This document shows, one piece after another, positions 34,391 through 42,674 of a DNA stretch of 64,000 nt. A model generated the notes under the pieces. It searched no databases, was not told the origin of the DNA, and saw only the letters and a program-made list of their open reading frames with translations. Within the stretch, counting starts at the first letter, position 1. Every line of letters starts with the position of its first letter. Origin of the DNA: CAYPGJ01 sp050174775 (lineage in GTDB: Bacteria > Planctomycetota > Phycisphaerae > Phycisphaerales > UBA1924); the NCBI GenBank assembly GCA_050174775.1, contig JBFXJP010000001.1, forward strand, positions 62,001-126,000, in the 5' to 3' direction. The translations under genes and the position numbers were made by a program.

Positions 34391-35356
34391 ATGCGGACGA
34401 ATGAGAAGAACGAGCAGGGCGGGTCGTGCTGCGGTGATGATTGCTGTGGGGGGGCCGGGGTGAGGGTGGGGGTGGAGCGCGTGCGCGAGGAGGAGGCGGA
34501 CGGCGTGCGCGAGAAGGTGCGCGCGGGGTACACGAAGATTGCGCAGAGCGGGTCGTGGAGCGCGGCGCAGGGCGCGGGGTGCTGCGGGACTGGTGAGGAA
34601 ACGTCGGGGGGCGGGTGTTGCGGGCCGACGACGTTCTCGTCGGAGCGGTTGGCGCGGGCGATGGGGTATGGGGAGGAGTTGGGGGATGTGCCGAGCGGCG
34701 CGAACATGGGTTTGTCGTGCGGTAATCCGACGGCGTTGGCGTCGTTGCGGGATGGAGAGGTTGTTTTGGATCTCGGCGCGGGTGGGGGGTTTGATTGCTT
34801 CGTGGCTGGGCCGAGGGTGGGGCGGACGGGTCGCGTGATCGGCGTGGACATGACTGCTGAGATGGTGTCGAAGGCGCGTGGCGGGATCGCGTGGTATCGG
34901 GAGCGGACGGGGCTGGACAACGTGGAGTTTCGGCTGGGGGAGATCGAGAACCTGCCGGTGGCGGACGGGAGCGTGGACGTGGTGATCTCGAACTGCGTGC
35001 TGAACCTGTCGCCGGACAAGGGGCGGGTGTGGCGGGAGATCGCGCGGGTGTTGAGAGTGGGGGGGAGAGTGGCGGTTTCGGACCTGGGCTTGAAGCGCGT
35101 GTTGCCTGAGGAGGTGCGGGCGGACGTGGAGGCGCTCGTGGGGTGCGTGGCGGGAGCGGAGTTGATCGAGGAGACGGTGGAGCGGGCGCGTGCGGCGGGG
35201 CTGACGGAGGTGCGCGCGGAAGAGAAGGGGGGGTATGTGCGCGCGATGGAGGAGTCGGGGGACCCGCTGTATCGGAGGTTGGGGGAGCGGTTGGGGGCGG
35301 GGATGAGGGTGTCGGACTTCGTGACGAGTGTGGACATCACGGCGCGGAAGGGCTGA
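34391..35356 (+). CDS. arsM: Arsenite S-adenosylmethionine methyltransferase
   Basis: 321 residues with AAGGAG six bases before the ATG at 34391. It methylates As(III) with SAM to methylated, partly volatile forms. The SAM-binding motif is VLDLGAGGGFDCF near residue 125. The three arsenic-binding cysteines of the family are all present: C110 in GLSCGNPTA, C202 in ISNCVLN and C252 in VGCVAGA. The N-terminus adds an unusual cysteine-rich stretch (GGSCCGDDCCGG) and further CC pairs near residues 66 and 78, possibly extra metalloid-binding sites. The frame can be extended to a GTG at 34367, but that lacks a ribosome site. Confidence 0.94.
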   Translation: MRTNEKNEQGGSCCGDDCCGGAGVRVGVERVREEEADGVREKVRAGYTKIAQSGSWSAAQGAGCCGTGEETSGGGCCGPTTFSSERLARAMGYGEELGDVPSGANMGLSCGNPTALASLRDGEVVLDLGAGGGFDCFVAGPRVGRTGRVIGVDMTAEMVSKARGGIAWYRERTGLDNVEFRLGEIENLPVADGSVDVVISNCVLNLSPDKGRVWREIARVLRVGGRVAVSDLGLKRVLPEEVRADVEALVGCVAGAELIEETVERARAAGLTEVRAEEKGGYVRAMEESGDPLYRRLGERLGAGMRVSDFVTSVDITARKG

Positions 35357-35372
35357 TGACGGGAGGGCGCGG

Positions 35373-36050
35373 ATGCGCAGGCTTGTCGCGGAGGCGATCG
35401 GGACGCTTTGCCTGGTGTTCGCGGGGTGCGGGGCGATCGTGGCGAATCAGGCGTCCGGGGGCGCGGTGACGCACGTGGGGGTGTCGCTGACGTTCGGGCT
35501 GATCGTGATGGCGATGGTGTACGCGATCGGGGAGACGTCGGGGGCGCACATCAACCCTGCGGTGACGATCGGGTTTGCGATGGCTGGGCGGCTTCCGTGG
35601 CGCGAGGTGGGGGGGTATGTGGTTGCGCAGGTGGTGGGGGCGTTTGTCGGGGTGTTGTTGTTGATGGTGGTGTTTCGGGAGGCGGGGACGTTGGGGGCGA
35701 CGCTGCCGGCGGGGACGGCGCCGCATGGGGGTGGTGCGGTGATGCGCGCGTTCGTGATGGAGGTGGGGCTGACGTTCGTGCTGATGTTTGTGATTCTGGC
35801 GGTGACGTCGGGGTCGAAGGAGAGGGGGTTGATGGCGGGCGCGGCGATCGGGGGGACGGTGGCGCTGGACGCGTTGTTCGGGGGGCCGGTGAGCGGGGCG
35901 TCGATGAATCCGGCGCGGTCGCTGGCGCCGGGCGTGATGTCGGGGAACGTGGGGACTGTGTGGATTTACCTGGTTGCGCCGGTGTTGGGGGCGGGGCTGG
36001 CGGTTCCGGCGGCTGCGATTTTGAAGAGGCCGGTGGAGAAGACGGAGTAG
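35373..36050 (+). CDS. Aquaporin/MIP-family channel in arsenic operon
   Basis: 225 residues with GGAGG before the ATG, 16 bases after the arsM stop. Six membrane segments and the two channel motifs are present: N61-P-A in SGAHINPAV and N179-P-A in SGASMNPARS. Aquaglyceroporins next to arsR (AqpS in rhizobia) let arsenite leave the cell down its gradient. The position suggests the same role here, either exporting arsenite or passing methylated arsenic, but selectivity residues were not analysed. No ArsB or Acr3 pump gene is in the window. Confidence 0.9.
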   Translation: MRRLVAEAIGTLCLVFAGCGAIVANQASGGAVTHVGVSLTFGLIVMAMVYAIGETSGAHINPAVTIGFAMAGRLPWREVGGYVVAQVVGAFVGVLLLMVVFREAGTLGATLPAGTAPHGGGAVMRAFVMEVGLTFVLMFVILAVTSGSKERGLMAGAAIGGTVALDALFGGPVSGASMNPARSLAPGVMSGNVGTVWIYLVAPVLGAGLAVPAAAILKRPVEKTE

Positions 36051-36140
36051 GGAGGCGAAGGCCACGTGAATCACACGCGTTGAACGGATGGGAGCCGTGG
36101 GTCTTCGTGATGCATAGGGGAGGAGAAGAACGAGGCCATG

Positions 36141-36182
36141 GAGCCCTCACCCTGCCCTCTCCCACGCTGCGCGTGGGAGAGG
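36141..36182. repeat. Palindromic GGGAGAGG-type repeat
   Basis: GAGCCCTCACCCTGCC then a perfect 12-base stem CCTCTCCCACGC (36156-36167)/GCGTGGGAGAGG (36171-36182) with loop TGC. It is the cleanest copy in the window and sits alone in the 240 bases between the aquaporin and carbonic-anhydrase-like genes. Confidence 0.88.
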
Positions 36183-36292
36183 CGGCAATGGGCGGCCCGG
36201 TTATGGAATGCGTGGCTTGACACTGCGCGTCAAACCATGGCTCGCGCTGGGTTGTGGCCCCCGGCTTCGCGGCAGGCCACGGCACGCAGGGT

Positions 36293-36751
36293 TCAGACTT
36301 CGACGGGTTCGAAGCGCATGCGGTCTTCTTCGAGTCGGGCGAAGAAGGCGTCGATGTTGGCGATGTTGGTGACGCGGTGGACGAAGGCCGCGGCGCGGAC
36401 GAGGTCGGCGCGCTGGACGAGTTCGAGTCGGCGGTCTTCGAGGGAGAGTCGGTTGCCGTAGAAGGCGCAGCCCTGGTGTGCGATGAGGACGATGCGTTTG
36501 AGGCCGTGGACTTCGACGAGGAACTTGAGTTCGTCGACGACGCCTTGTTCTTCGAGGTGGGCCTGTGGGTGGCCCGCGAGGCAGGCGGGTCCGCCGGGGA
36601 GGGCGATGCGGTCGTAGCGGGGGAGGGAGAGGCCGTTCTGGAGGAAGTCGTCGAAGTGTTCGCCGACGCGTCCGTCGGAGCAGTAGATAGCGCCGGCGCC
36701 GATGCGTTGGCGGTTGTAGGGGAGGCGGGATTCGTATGGGGTGGGGGGCAT
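36293..36751 (-). CDS. Beta-carbonic-anhydrase-like protein
   Basis: 152 residues with GGAG before the ATG at 36751. The beta-class metal and catalytic pattern is present in small form: C24, D26 and R28 in IYCSDGR, the glycine pair in LPGGPA, and H92 and C95 in AHQGC. So zinc could be bound by C24, H92 and C95 with the D26-R28 pair. It is shorter than most beta carbonic anhydrases (about 190-220 residues) and the serine of CSDSR is glycine. CO2 hydration is plausible but not certain. It lies 17 bases after the OPT transporter gene on the same strand and is probably co-transcribed. Confidence 0.75.
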   Translation of the reverse strand: MPPTPYESRLPYNRQRIGAGAIYCSDGRVGEHFDDFLQNGLSLPRYDRIALPGGPACLAGHPQAHLEEQGVVDELKFLVEVHGLKRIVLIAHQGCAFYGNRLSLEDRRLELVQRADLVRAAAFVHRVTNIANIDAFFARLEEDRMRFEPVEV

Positions 36752-36768
36752 GGTGCGCTCCGGGTGGT

Positions 36769-38718
36769 TCAGAGGAGGAAGGCGGTGACGAGGGCGTCGG
36801 CGATGCCGATGAGCGCGGCGCCTGCGATGACGCCGGCCGCGATGGGCTCCTGGTTGTCGACCCAGAGTTTCCAGCCGCGTGATTCCTTGTCGTGGTAGAC
36901 GCGGCCGAGGATCCAGAAGACGAAGGAGCCCATGAACATGGCAAAGCATGTGGTGAAGGGGATGACGAAGGCGAGTCCGATGCCGACGGGTGTGATGGGG
37001 AAGCGGTTCTTGGACTTGATTTTGATGAGTTCGAGGATGAGTCCGACGGCGGCGCCGATGCCCGCGGCCCAGAGTGCGGATTCGGGGAGCTGGCTGAGTC
37101 CTTTCGTGAGGGCTTCCGCCACGCCCTTCCAGATGGAGACGGCGGGCATGGGGAACTGCTCGGACTGCATGTTCTGGATGCCGTCCTGGAGGAAGAGGAT
37201 CTTGAAGAGGGGGACGGAGGCGAGAGCGCCGGAGATGATGCCGATGCAGTGCGCGATGGCCTGCTGGCGGGGCTTGGCGCCGAGCATGTAGCCGGGCTTG
37301 ATGTCCATGAGGAGGTTTGAGGCGTTGCCGGCGGCTTCGGAGGTGATGCCGGCGGTCATGATGTTGGTGCGGATGTTGCCGGGGGCGAGCGCGCCGAATG
37401 TGAGTTGTGTGAGTTTGCCGAGGGCGCCGGTGGGGGTGATGGAGGTGAGCGCGGTGGAGTTGGCGCCGATGAGCGTGAAGACGAAGACGAGGGGGATGGC
37501 GATGATGCCCATGAGCCAGGAGATGCCGAAGAATGTGTGTCCGAGCCAGACGATGACGGCTCCGACGATGGGCACGCCGATGAGTGAGACGGAGAGGGGG
37601 AGTTCGATGTGCTTGAGGACGTCGCTCTTTGGCTCCTTGGCGGGTCCGCCGAGAAGGCGTCCGAAGGCGCTGAGGATGACCTGGGGTTTGGCGAAGAACG
37701 CGGTGAGTGAGGCGACGGTCATCATGGAGACGCCGCCCCAGAGCGCCCAGGAGGTGATGCGTCGGAAGCCGAAGAGGACTTCGCCGTTGGGACCGATGGC
37801 GCTCTCGATGTCTCCGGGTGAGAACTTGATGACGGCGGGGACGACGATGGCGTAGTTGATGATGGCGCCGATGAGGAGCGAGAAGCCGGCGCGGATGCCC
37901 ATGAGGGCGCCGGCGCCGAGCATGGGGATATCGAGTTCGGGTCGGATGGTGAGTTGTCGGAGGTCGGTGCCGAAGATGTGGGGGGTGAAGCCCATCATGG
38001 AGGCGAGTGAGTAGATCCATCCGTCGAGCATCTCGGGGAATGACCAGAAGATCTCCTTGAGTCTGAAGATCTTGACCTGGATGAATTCCTGGATGCCGTG
38101 GGACTGGAGGAACTTGAGCCCGCCCGCGGTGAGTGCGGAGGTGACGAGGAGTTTGGCCTTGAACATTCCGACTTTCTGGTCGTCGGAGTGGAGGGTGTCG
38201 AGGACGACGCCGCAGGCACGTCCTTCGGGGAAGGGGAGCTGCTCGTCGTTGATGAAGCGTCGCTTCATGGGGAATGCGAAGAGGACGCCGAGGAGGGAGA
38301 TGGCGACGAGCCAGATCATCATGAGCCAGGTGGGGATCTCCTGGTCGGTGATGATCATGTAGGCGCCGAGGCTGGAGATCATGGCGGAGGTCATGTATCC
38401 CGCGGCTGTCGCACAGGACTGCATGGCGTTGTTTTCGAGGATGGTGAACTCTCGTCCGAGCCCAATCTTGGAGAGGACCTTGTACATCGCGAAGGCGAGG
38501 ATGACGGAGGTGATGCCGACGCCGAGGGTCCAGCCGGTCTTGGCGCCGACATAAAGGTTTGTGGCGGAGAGGATGCCGCCGAGGATGAATCCGGTGAGAC
38601 CGGAGCGGAGGGTGAGCTGGGGCATGTCCCCGCGGTAGACGTTTTCAAGCCACCACCGATCTTTCTGCTCGAGAGTCCATGTGCGGACCTGCTCGTCGGT
38701 GAGTTGCTTGATCGGCAT
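36769..38718 (-). CDS. OPT-family oligopeptide (or metal-chelate) transporter
   Basis: 649 residues with GGAG before the ATG at 38718; the frame continues upstream but overlaps the divergent permease gene. About 14-16 hydrophobic segments are present. Family landmarks are LTLRSGLTGFILGGILSATN near residue 35, LPFPEGRACG near 160, and NLLMDIKPGYMLGAKPRQQ near 480. OPT proteins import peptides or iron-siderophore complexes with protons. The substrate is unknown. First gene of a two-gene unit with the carbonic-anhydrase-like gene. Confidence 0.92.
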   Translation of the reverse strand: MPIKQLTDEQVRTWTLEQKDRWWLENVYRGDMPQLTLRSGLTGFILGGILSATNLYVGAKTGWTLGVGITSVILAFAMYKVLSKIGLGREFTILENNAMQSCATAAGYMTSAMISSLGAYMIITDQEIPTWLMMIWLVAISLLGVLFAFPMKRRFINDEQLPFPEGRACGVVLDTLHSDDQKVGMFKAKLLVTSALTAGGLKFLQSHGIQEFIQVKIFRLKEIFWSFPEMLDGWIYSLASMMGFTPHIFGTDLRQLTIRPELDIPMLGAGALMGIRAGFSLLIGAIINYAIVVPAVIKFSPGDIESAIGPNGEVLFGFRRITSWALWGGVSMMTVASLTAFFAKPQVILSAFGRLLGGPAKEPKSDVLKHIELPLSVSLIGVPIVGAVIVWLGHTFFGISWLMGIIAIPLVFVFTLIGANSTALTSITPTGALGKLTQLTFGALAPGNIRTNIMTAGITSEAAGNASNLLMDIKPGYMLGAKPRQQAIAHCIGIISGALASVPLFKILFLQDGIQNMQSEQFPMPAVSIWKGVAEALTKGLSQLPESALWAAGIGAAVGLILELIKIKSKNRFPITPVGIGLAFVIPFTTCFAMFMGSFVFWILGRVYHDKESRGWKLWVDNQEPIAAGVIAGAALIGIADALVTAFLL

Positions 38719-38843
38719 GTGGTTCTCCGTGGGCGGGGCGGCGAGGCCGAGCCGTTGTGTGAAGACGAACATAACGCACCGGCAACATGGGCTACAACCC
38801 GGGGAGGGCCCCCGGCGCAGCGGGCGTGTACCTTGCCGGGCGC

Positions 38844-40562
38844 ATGTCCCGGTCGTCCTCGGCACAGCGGGCTTTGATGTTCGTCCTGATCGGGGCGTTG
38901 GCGTTGACGCTGCTGTACCCGATCGCGCTGACATTGCGCACGGGGTTTGCCGAGGATGCGGCGACGAACCGGGGGTGGACGCTGCGGCATCTGTTGCTGG
39001 TCGCGCGGGACCCGGTGTTGCGGGCGGGGCTGCTGAACGCGCTGGGGCTGGCCGCGGCGACCACGGCGATCTCGGCGGTGCTGGCGTTGCCTTTGGCCGT
39101 GCTGTCGACGCGGTACCGGTTTCCGCTGAAGGGGGTGTGGAACGGGGCGGTGTTGGTGCCGTTGATCCTGCCGCCGTTCGTGGGGGCGATCGGGCTGAAG
39201 GCGATCTTGGGGAGGTCGGGGGCGCTGAATGCGCTGCTGGGGACGGACTGGGATGTGCTGGGGGCGGCGCGGTTCTGGGGAGTGGCCGTGGCGCTCGCGC
39301 TGCACCTGTACCCCATCCTGTATTTGAACGCGAGCGCGGCGCTGGCAAACCTGAACCCGGCGCTGGATGAGGCGGCGCGGGTGTTTGCGATACCGAGGTG
39401 GAGGCGGTTTACGTCGATCACGCTGCCGCTGATCCGGCCCGGCGTGTTCGCGGGCGGGGCGATCGTGTTTATCTGGTCGTTCACGGAGTTGGGCACGCCC
39501 CTGGTGTTCGATTACTACCAGGTGACGTCCGTGCAGATCTTCAACGGGATCAAGCGGATGGACGCGTCGGCGGAGCCGTATGCGCTCACGGCGGTGATGT
39601 TGACGGTGGCGATCGTGACGTACCTGCTCGGGAAGACGCTGCTGGGTCATGATGCGCATGCGGCTTCGACGCGCGCGGCCACGGCGAGCGCGGAGCGTCC
39701 TCTGGGGTTGTCGGCTGGGCTGGGCGCGACGGGGTTGTTTGCGATCGTGACGGCGTTGGCGGTGGTGCCGCACCTGGGGGTGGTGCTGAAGGCGTTTGCC
39801 GTGCCGGGCGCGTGGTATCGGGATGTGCTGCCGAGCGCGTGGACGACGCACAATTTCGAGCAGGCGTTGACGCATCCGCTCGCTGCGGGGTCGATCTCGA
39901 ACTCGATCCTGCTGGCGTCGAGCGCGGCGATCGTCGACGTGCTGCTGGGGTTGGTGATTGGGTACCTGATTGCACGGTCGACGCTGAGGTCGAGGCATCT
40001 GCTGGATTCGATGGCGATGCTGCCGCTTGCCGTGCCGGGGCTGGTGCTGGCCTTCGGGTACATCGCGTTGACGTTGCGTTGGCCGTTCGGGAGGGGTGAT
40101 CCGCTGGAGGGGGTGGTCGACGTGGTGGGGGCGAACCCGAACCCGATCCCGCTGTTGATCCTGGCGTATGCGGTGCGGCGGTTGCCGTACGTGGTGCGTG
40201 CGACGGTGGCGGGGCTGCAGCAGATCGGTCCGGAGGTGGAGGAGGCGGCGCGGGTGTTCGGGGCCGGGCCGGTGCGCGCGGTGCGGTCGGCGACGCTGCC
40301 GCTGATCGCGGCGAACCTGTTCGCGGGTGCGCTGTTGGCGTTCTCGTTCGCGATGCTGGAGGTGTCGGACTCGCTGGTGCTGGCGCAGCAGGAGCGGCAC
40401 TATCCGATCACGAAAGCGATCTACACGTTCATCGAGCGATTGGGGGACGGGGCGTACATCGCCTCGGCGATGGGTGTGTGGGGCATGCTGCTGCTGACAC
40501 TCACGCTGGTGGGCGTATCGATCCTGCTGGGGAGAGCGCTGGGCGCGGTGTTCCGGGCTTGA
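38844..40562 (+). CDS. Fused-pair ABC transporter permease, iron (FbpB) type
   Basis: 572 residues from the ATG at 38844; the frame stays open for 19 codons upstream. Two permease halves lie in one chain, each with six predicted spans and an EAA loop: DEAARVFAIPRWRRFTSITL in the first and EEAARVFGAGPVRAVRSATL in the second. This fused layout is typical of ferric-ion and some thiamine/sulfate importers. It converges with the binding-protein gene rather than lying in the same operon. No ATP-binding subunit is in the window. Confidence 0.88.
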   Translation: MSRSSSAQRALMFVLIGALALTLLYPIALTLRTGFAEDAATNRGWTLRHLLLVARDPVLRAGLLNALGLAAATTAISAVLALPLAVLSTRYRFPLKGVWNGAVLVPLILPPFVGAIGLKAILGRSGALNALLGTDWDVLGAARFWGVAVALALHLYPILYLNASAALANLNPALDEAARVFAIPRWRRFTSITLPLIRPGVFAGGAIVFIWSFTELGTPLVFDYYQVTSVQIFNGIKRMDASAEPYALTAVMLTVAIVTYLLGKTLLGHDAHAASTRAATASAERPLGLSAGLGATGLFAIVTALAVVPHLGVVLKAFAVPGAWYRDVLPSAWTTHNFEQALTHPLAAGSISNSILLASSAAIVDVLLGLVIGYLIARSTLRSRHLLDSMAMLPLAVPGLVLAFGYIALTLRWPFGRGDPLEGVVDVVGANPNPIPLLILAYAVRRLPYVVRATVAGLQQIGPEVEEAARVFGAGPVRAVRSATLPLIAANLFAGALLAFSFAMLEVSDSLVLAQQERHYPITKAIYTFIERLGDGAYIASAMGVWGMLLLTLTLVGVSILLGRALGAVFRA

Positions 40563-40577
40563 GGGCACGAACGCGCG

Positions 40578-42122
40578 TCAGTGCGCGGCGAGTGGAGCGT
40601 TGTGCTGCTCGGCGCGTTCGACGATGCGGGCGTATTGGCTGCGGAAGAATGCGGTGTAGGCGATGCGGAGTTCGGGCTCGCGCTTGGCGTCGCGCCAGTC
40701 TTCGCGGATGGCTTTGAAGTTGTCGGGGGAGAAGGTGAGTTCGGTTCCATCCGGGAGGCGGTGGGGGGGGAAGGCGTAGAAGAGGTCTTCGAGATCGCGC
40801 ACGAGGGGCTCGTTGCCGGCCGCGCGGACGCGCGCGACGGCGTCCCAGGCTTGGACCATCTCGTCGTGGATGTCCATGGCGAACGCGGCCATGAGCTTGT
40901 CGATGAGGGGGCGCCAGCCCTGGAGCTTTGCGTGGCTGACGATCTCGAAGGGCTTGAGGTCCTGGTCGATGAAGGAGGCGCGGTGTTTCTCATACATGAC
41001 GCGGCGGGAGGGCATGCGTCGGAGTTCGAAGCGCGTGGGGCCCCAGGTGGTTGAGGCGGAGGCGTCGCGGACGGGGTATTGCCAGAGTGCCTGGCCTTCT
41101 TCGGAGAGGACGAACTCGACGAAGCGTTTGGCGACGTCCGGGTTGGGGCCGGCGCGGAGGATGGAGATGGGGTCGGAGTCGATGAAGACGATGCCGGGCG
41201 GGTCGATGTAGCCGAGACGGGCTTCACCGCCCGCGCCTTTGAGGGCTTGTGCCTGGTAGCGGCCGTAGAACTCGAGGACGGGGCCTGCCGCGGCTTCGCC
41301 CGCGCTGATCTCGAGAGGGGGTTTGAGGGAGGAGTTGGCGAAGAAGCGGGCGTTGGCGGACATGGCGCGGAGGGTTTTCCAGCCTTGGTCCCAGCCCAGG
41401 TTGTTGAGGATGGAGTCGTAGGTGGTGGCGACGGAGCCCGATTGGCGCGGGTCGGTCATGGCGAGCCAGCCGCTGTAGCGGTGGTCGGTGAGGTCTGCCC
41501 AGGTGGTGGGGGAGGGGAGGTTGCGTTCGCGGAGGATGTCGAGGTTGTAGCCGATGCCGAAGGCGGTGAGGGCCGAGCCGAGCCAGTGCTGGTCGGGGTC
41601 GTAGATGAGGCCTGCTCCGATGGCGTTCTCGCCGAAGTAGTCGTCGAGCTGTTGCTGTGTGAAGCCTGCGGGGACGCTCATGGAGAGGCGGGCGGAGGAG
41701 CCGCGGAGATCGACGCTGACTCCCCGTTTGACGACGTCGTGTTCGTAGGCGCCGCCGCCGAAGAGGATGTCCCAGGGCATGGCGGCGTGTTGCGTGCCGT
41801 CGGGATCGATCTCTCCGGTCTTGAGTGCGCGTGAATATCGGGCCTCCATGAGCCGGCGGATCTCGGTGGTGCCGCCCGGGGCGCGCCAATCAACGGAGAC
41901 GGGTTGGCCGAAGCGCTCGCGGTGCCAGTCGGAGAAGGCGCGCGCGAATTCGTATCGGATCTGCTCGTTGTGCGGGGTGAGGACGACGAGAGCGCGTGGC
42001 TGCGTGTCGGTTGCGGAACCGACAGGTTGTCCACTGTCGCGGGTCGGGGCGCGCATGAGCCAGGGCGCGGCCAGGAGGATGGCGAGGAGGAGGGCTATGA
42101 GCGTGAGTTTGGCCCGTCGCAT
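40578..42122 (-). CDS. ABC transporter substrate-binding protein, iron type
   Basis: 514 residues, longer than the usual 340-400. An N-terminal signal anchor (LTLIALLLAILLAAPWLM) is followed by the periplasmic-binding fold: LVVLTPHNEQIRYEFARAFS, IRRLMEARYS, YNLDILRERNLPSPTTWADL, RQSGSVATTYDSIL, and IVFIDSDPISILRAGPNPD. The C-terminal 120 residues extend beyond the normal fold. It should deliver substrate to the convergent permease. The two genes end 15 bases apart. The metal or ligand is not determined. Confidence 0.86.
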   Translation of the reverse strand: MRRAKLTLIALLLAILLAAPWLMRAPTRDSGQPVGSATDTQPRALVVLTPHNEQIRYEFARAFSDWHRERFGQPVSVDWRAPGGTTEIRRLMEARYSRALKTGEIDPDGTQHAAMPWDILFGGGAYEHDVVKRGVSVDLRGSSARLSMSVPAGFTQQQLDDYFGENAIGAGLIYDPDQHWLGSALTAFGIGYNLDILRERNLPSPTTWADLTDHRYSGWLAMTDPRQSGSVATTYDSILNNLGWDQGWKTLRAMSANARFFANSSLKPPLEISAGEAAAGPVLEFYGRYQAQALKGAGGEARLGYIDPPGIVFIDSDPISILRAGPNPDVAKRFVEFVLSEEGQALWQYPVRDASASTTWGPTRFELRRMPSRRVMYEKHRASFIDQDLKPFEIVSHAKLQGWRPLIDKLMAAFAMDIHDEMVQAWDAVARVRAAGNEPLVRDLEDLFYAFPPHRLPDGTELTFSPDNFKAIREDWRDAKREPELRIAYTAFFRSQYARIVERAEQHNAPLAAH

Positions 42123-42341
42123 GGGCAGAATGTAGCGGGGCGCGTCTGCCCCTCGATATGGTGAGCGTGTTGCCCGGCTTGCCGCGGGAAGTGCTTTACC
42201 GAACTCTCACATACGGCGCGCTGGCCTGACGCGAGGGTGATGGGGTACACTGAGGCCCTCCTCTCATTCCTCCCGGACTCCGGACCACAGACACGTTTTC
42301 CTGTCGTCACGGTGCAAGCCGATGTCTGATCCCTCGCCCGC

Positions 42342-42674
42342 ATGAAGCCAGTCAAGATCGCTCTCGTCGTCCTCGGTCCGCTCGTGCTCATCGTGGGGGT
42401 GTACCTGTCGGTGGGTCGGGGCGGGACGAGCTTGGCGTCGCGGATGACGGTGATGGACGTGACGACGGGTGAGATCAAGATGGTGTCGAAGTCGTCGGTG
42501 AAGACACTGCCGGCGCAGAACAAGGACGGGGTTCGGTCGCTGTTCCCCGTGGTGAAGAATGAGGCGGGCGTCTACGTGATCCCGGACCGGTTCCGGGAGG
42601 CGGTGGAGGCGCTCGGGAAAGAGCACGCGCTCCAGATCGATCCGCAGTCCCTGACGCAGTCGAAGGCTCCATGA
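42342..42674 (+). CDS. Small membrane-anchored protein preceding a prepilin-like gene
   Basis: 110 residues: an N-terminal membrane span (KIALVVLGPLVLIVGVYLSV) and a soluble domain with MTVMDVTTGEIKMVSKSSV and VYVIPDRFREAVEALGKE. I recognise no family. Its stop overlaps the start of the next gene by ATGA, so it acts with the prepilin-like protein. Similar small anchored proteins occur before planctomycete H-x9-DG-type pseudopilins. The 218 bases upstream hold no gene. Confidence 0.75.
   Translation: MKPVKIALVVLGPLVLIVGVYLSVGRGGTSLASRMTVMDVTTGEIKMVSKSSVKTLPAQNKDGVRSLFPVVKNEAGVYVIPDRFREAVEALGKEHALQIDPQSLTQSKAP

Noticed and set aside
42123..42341. Riboswitch or structured leader before the pseudopilin unit
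   Set aside because: I see no known aptamer core or strong hairpin in these 218 bases.
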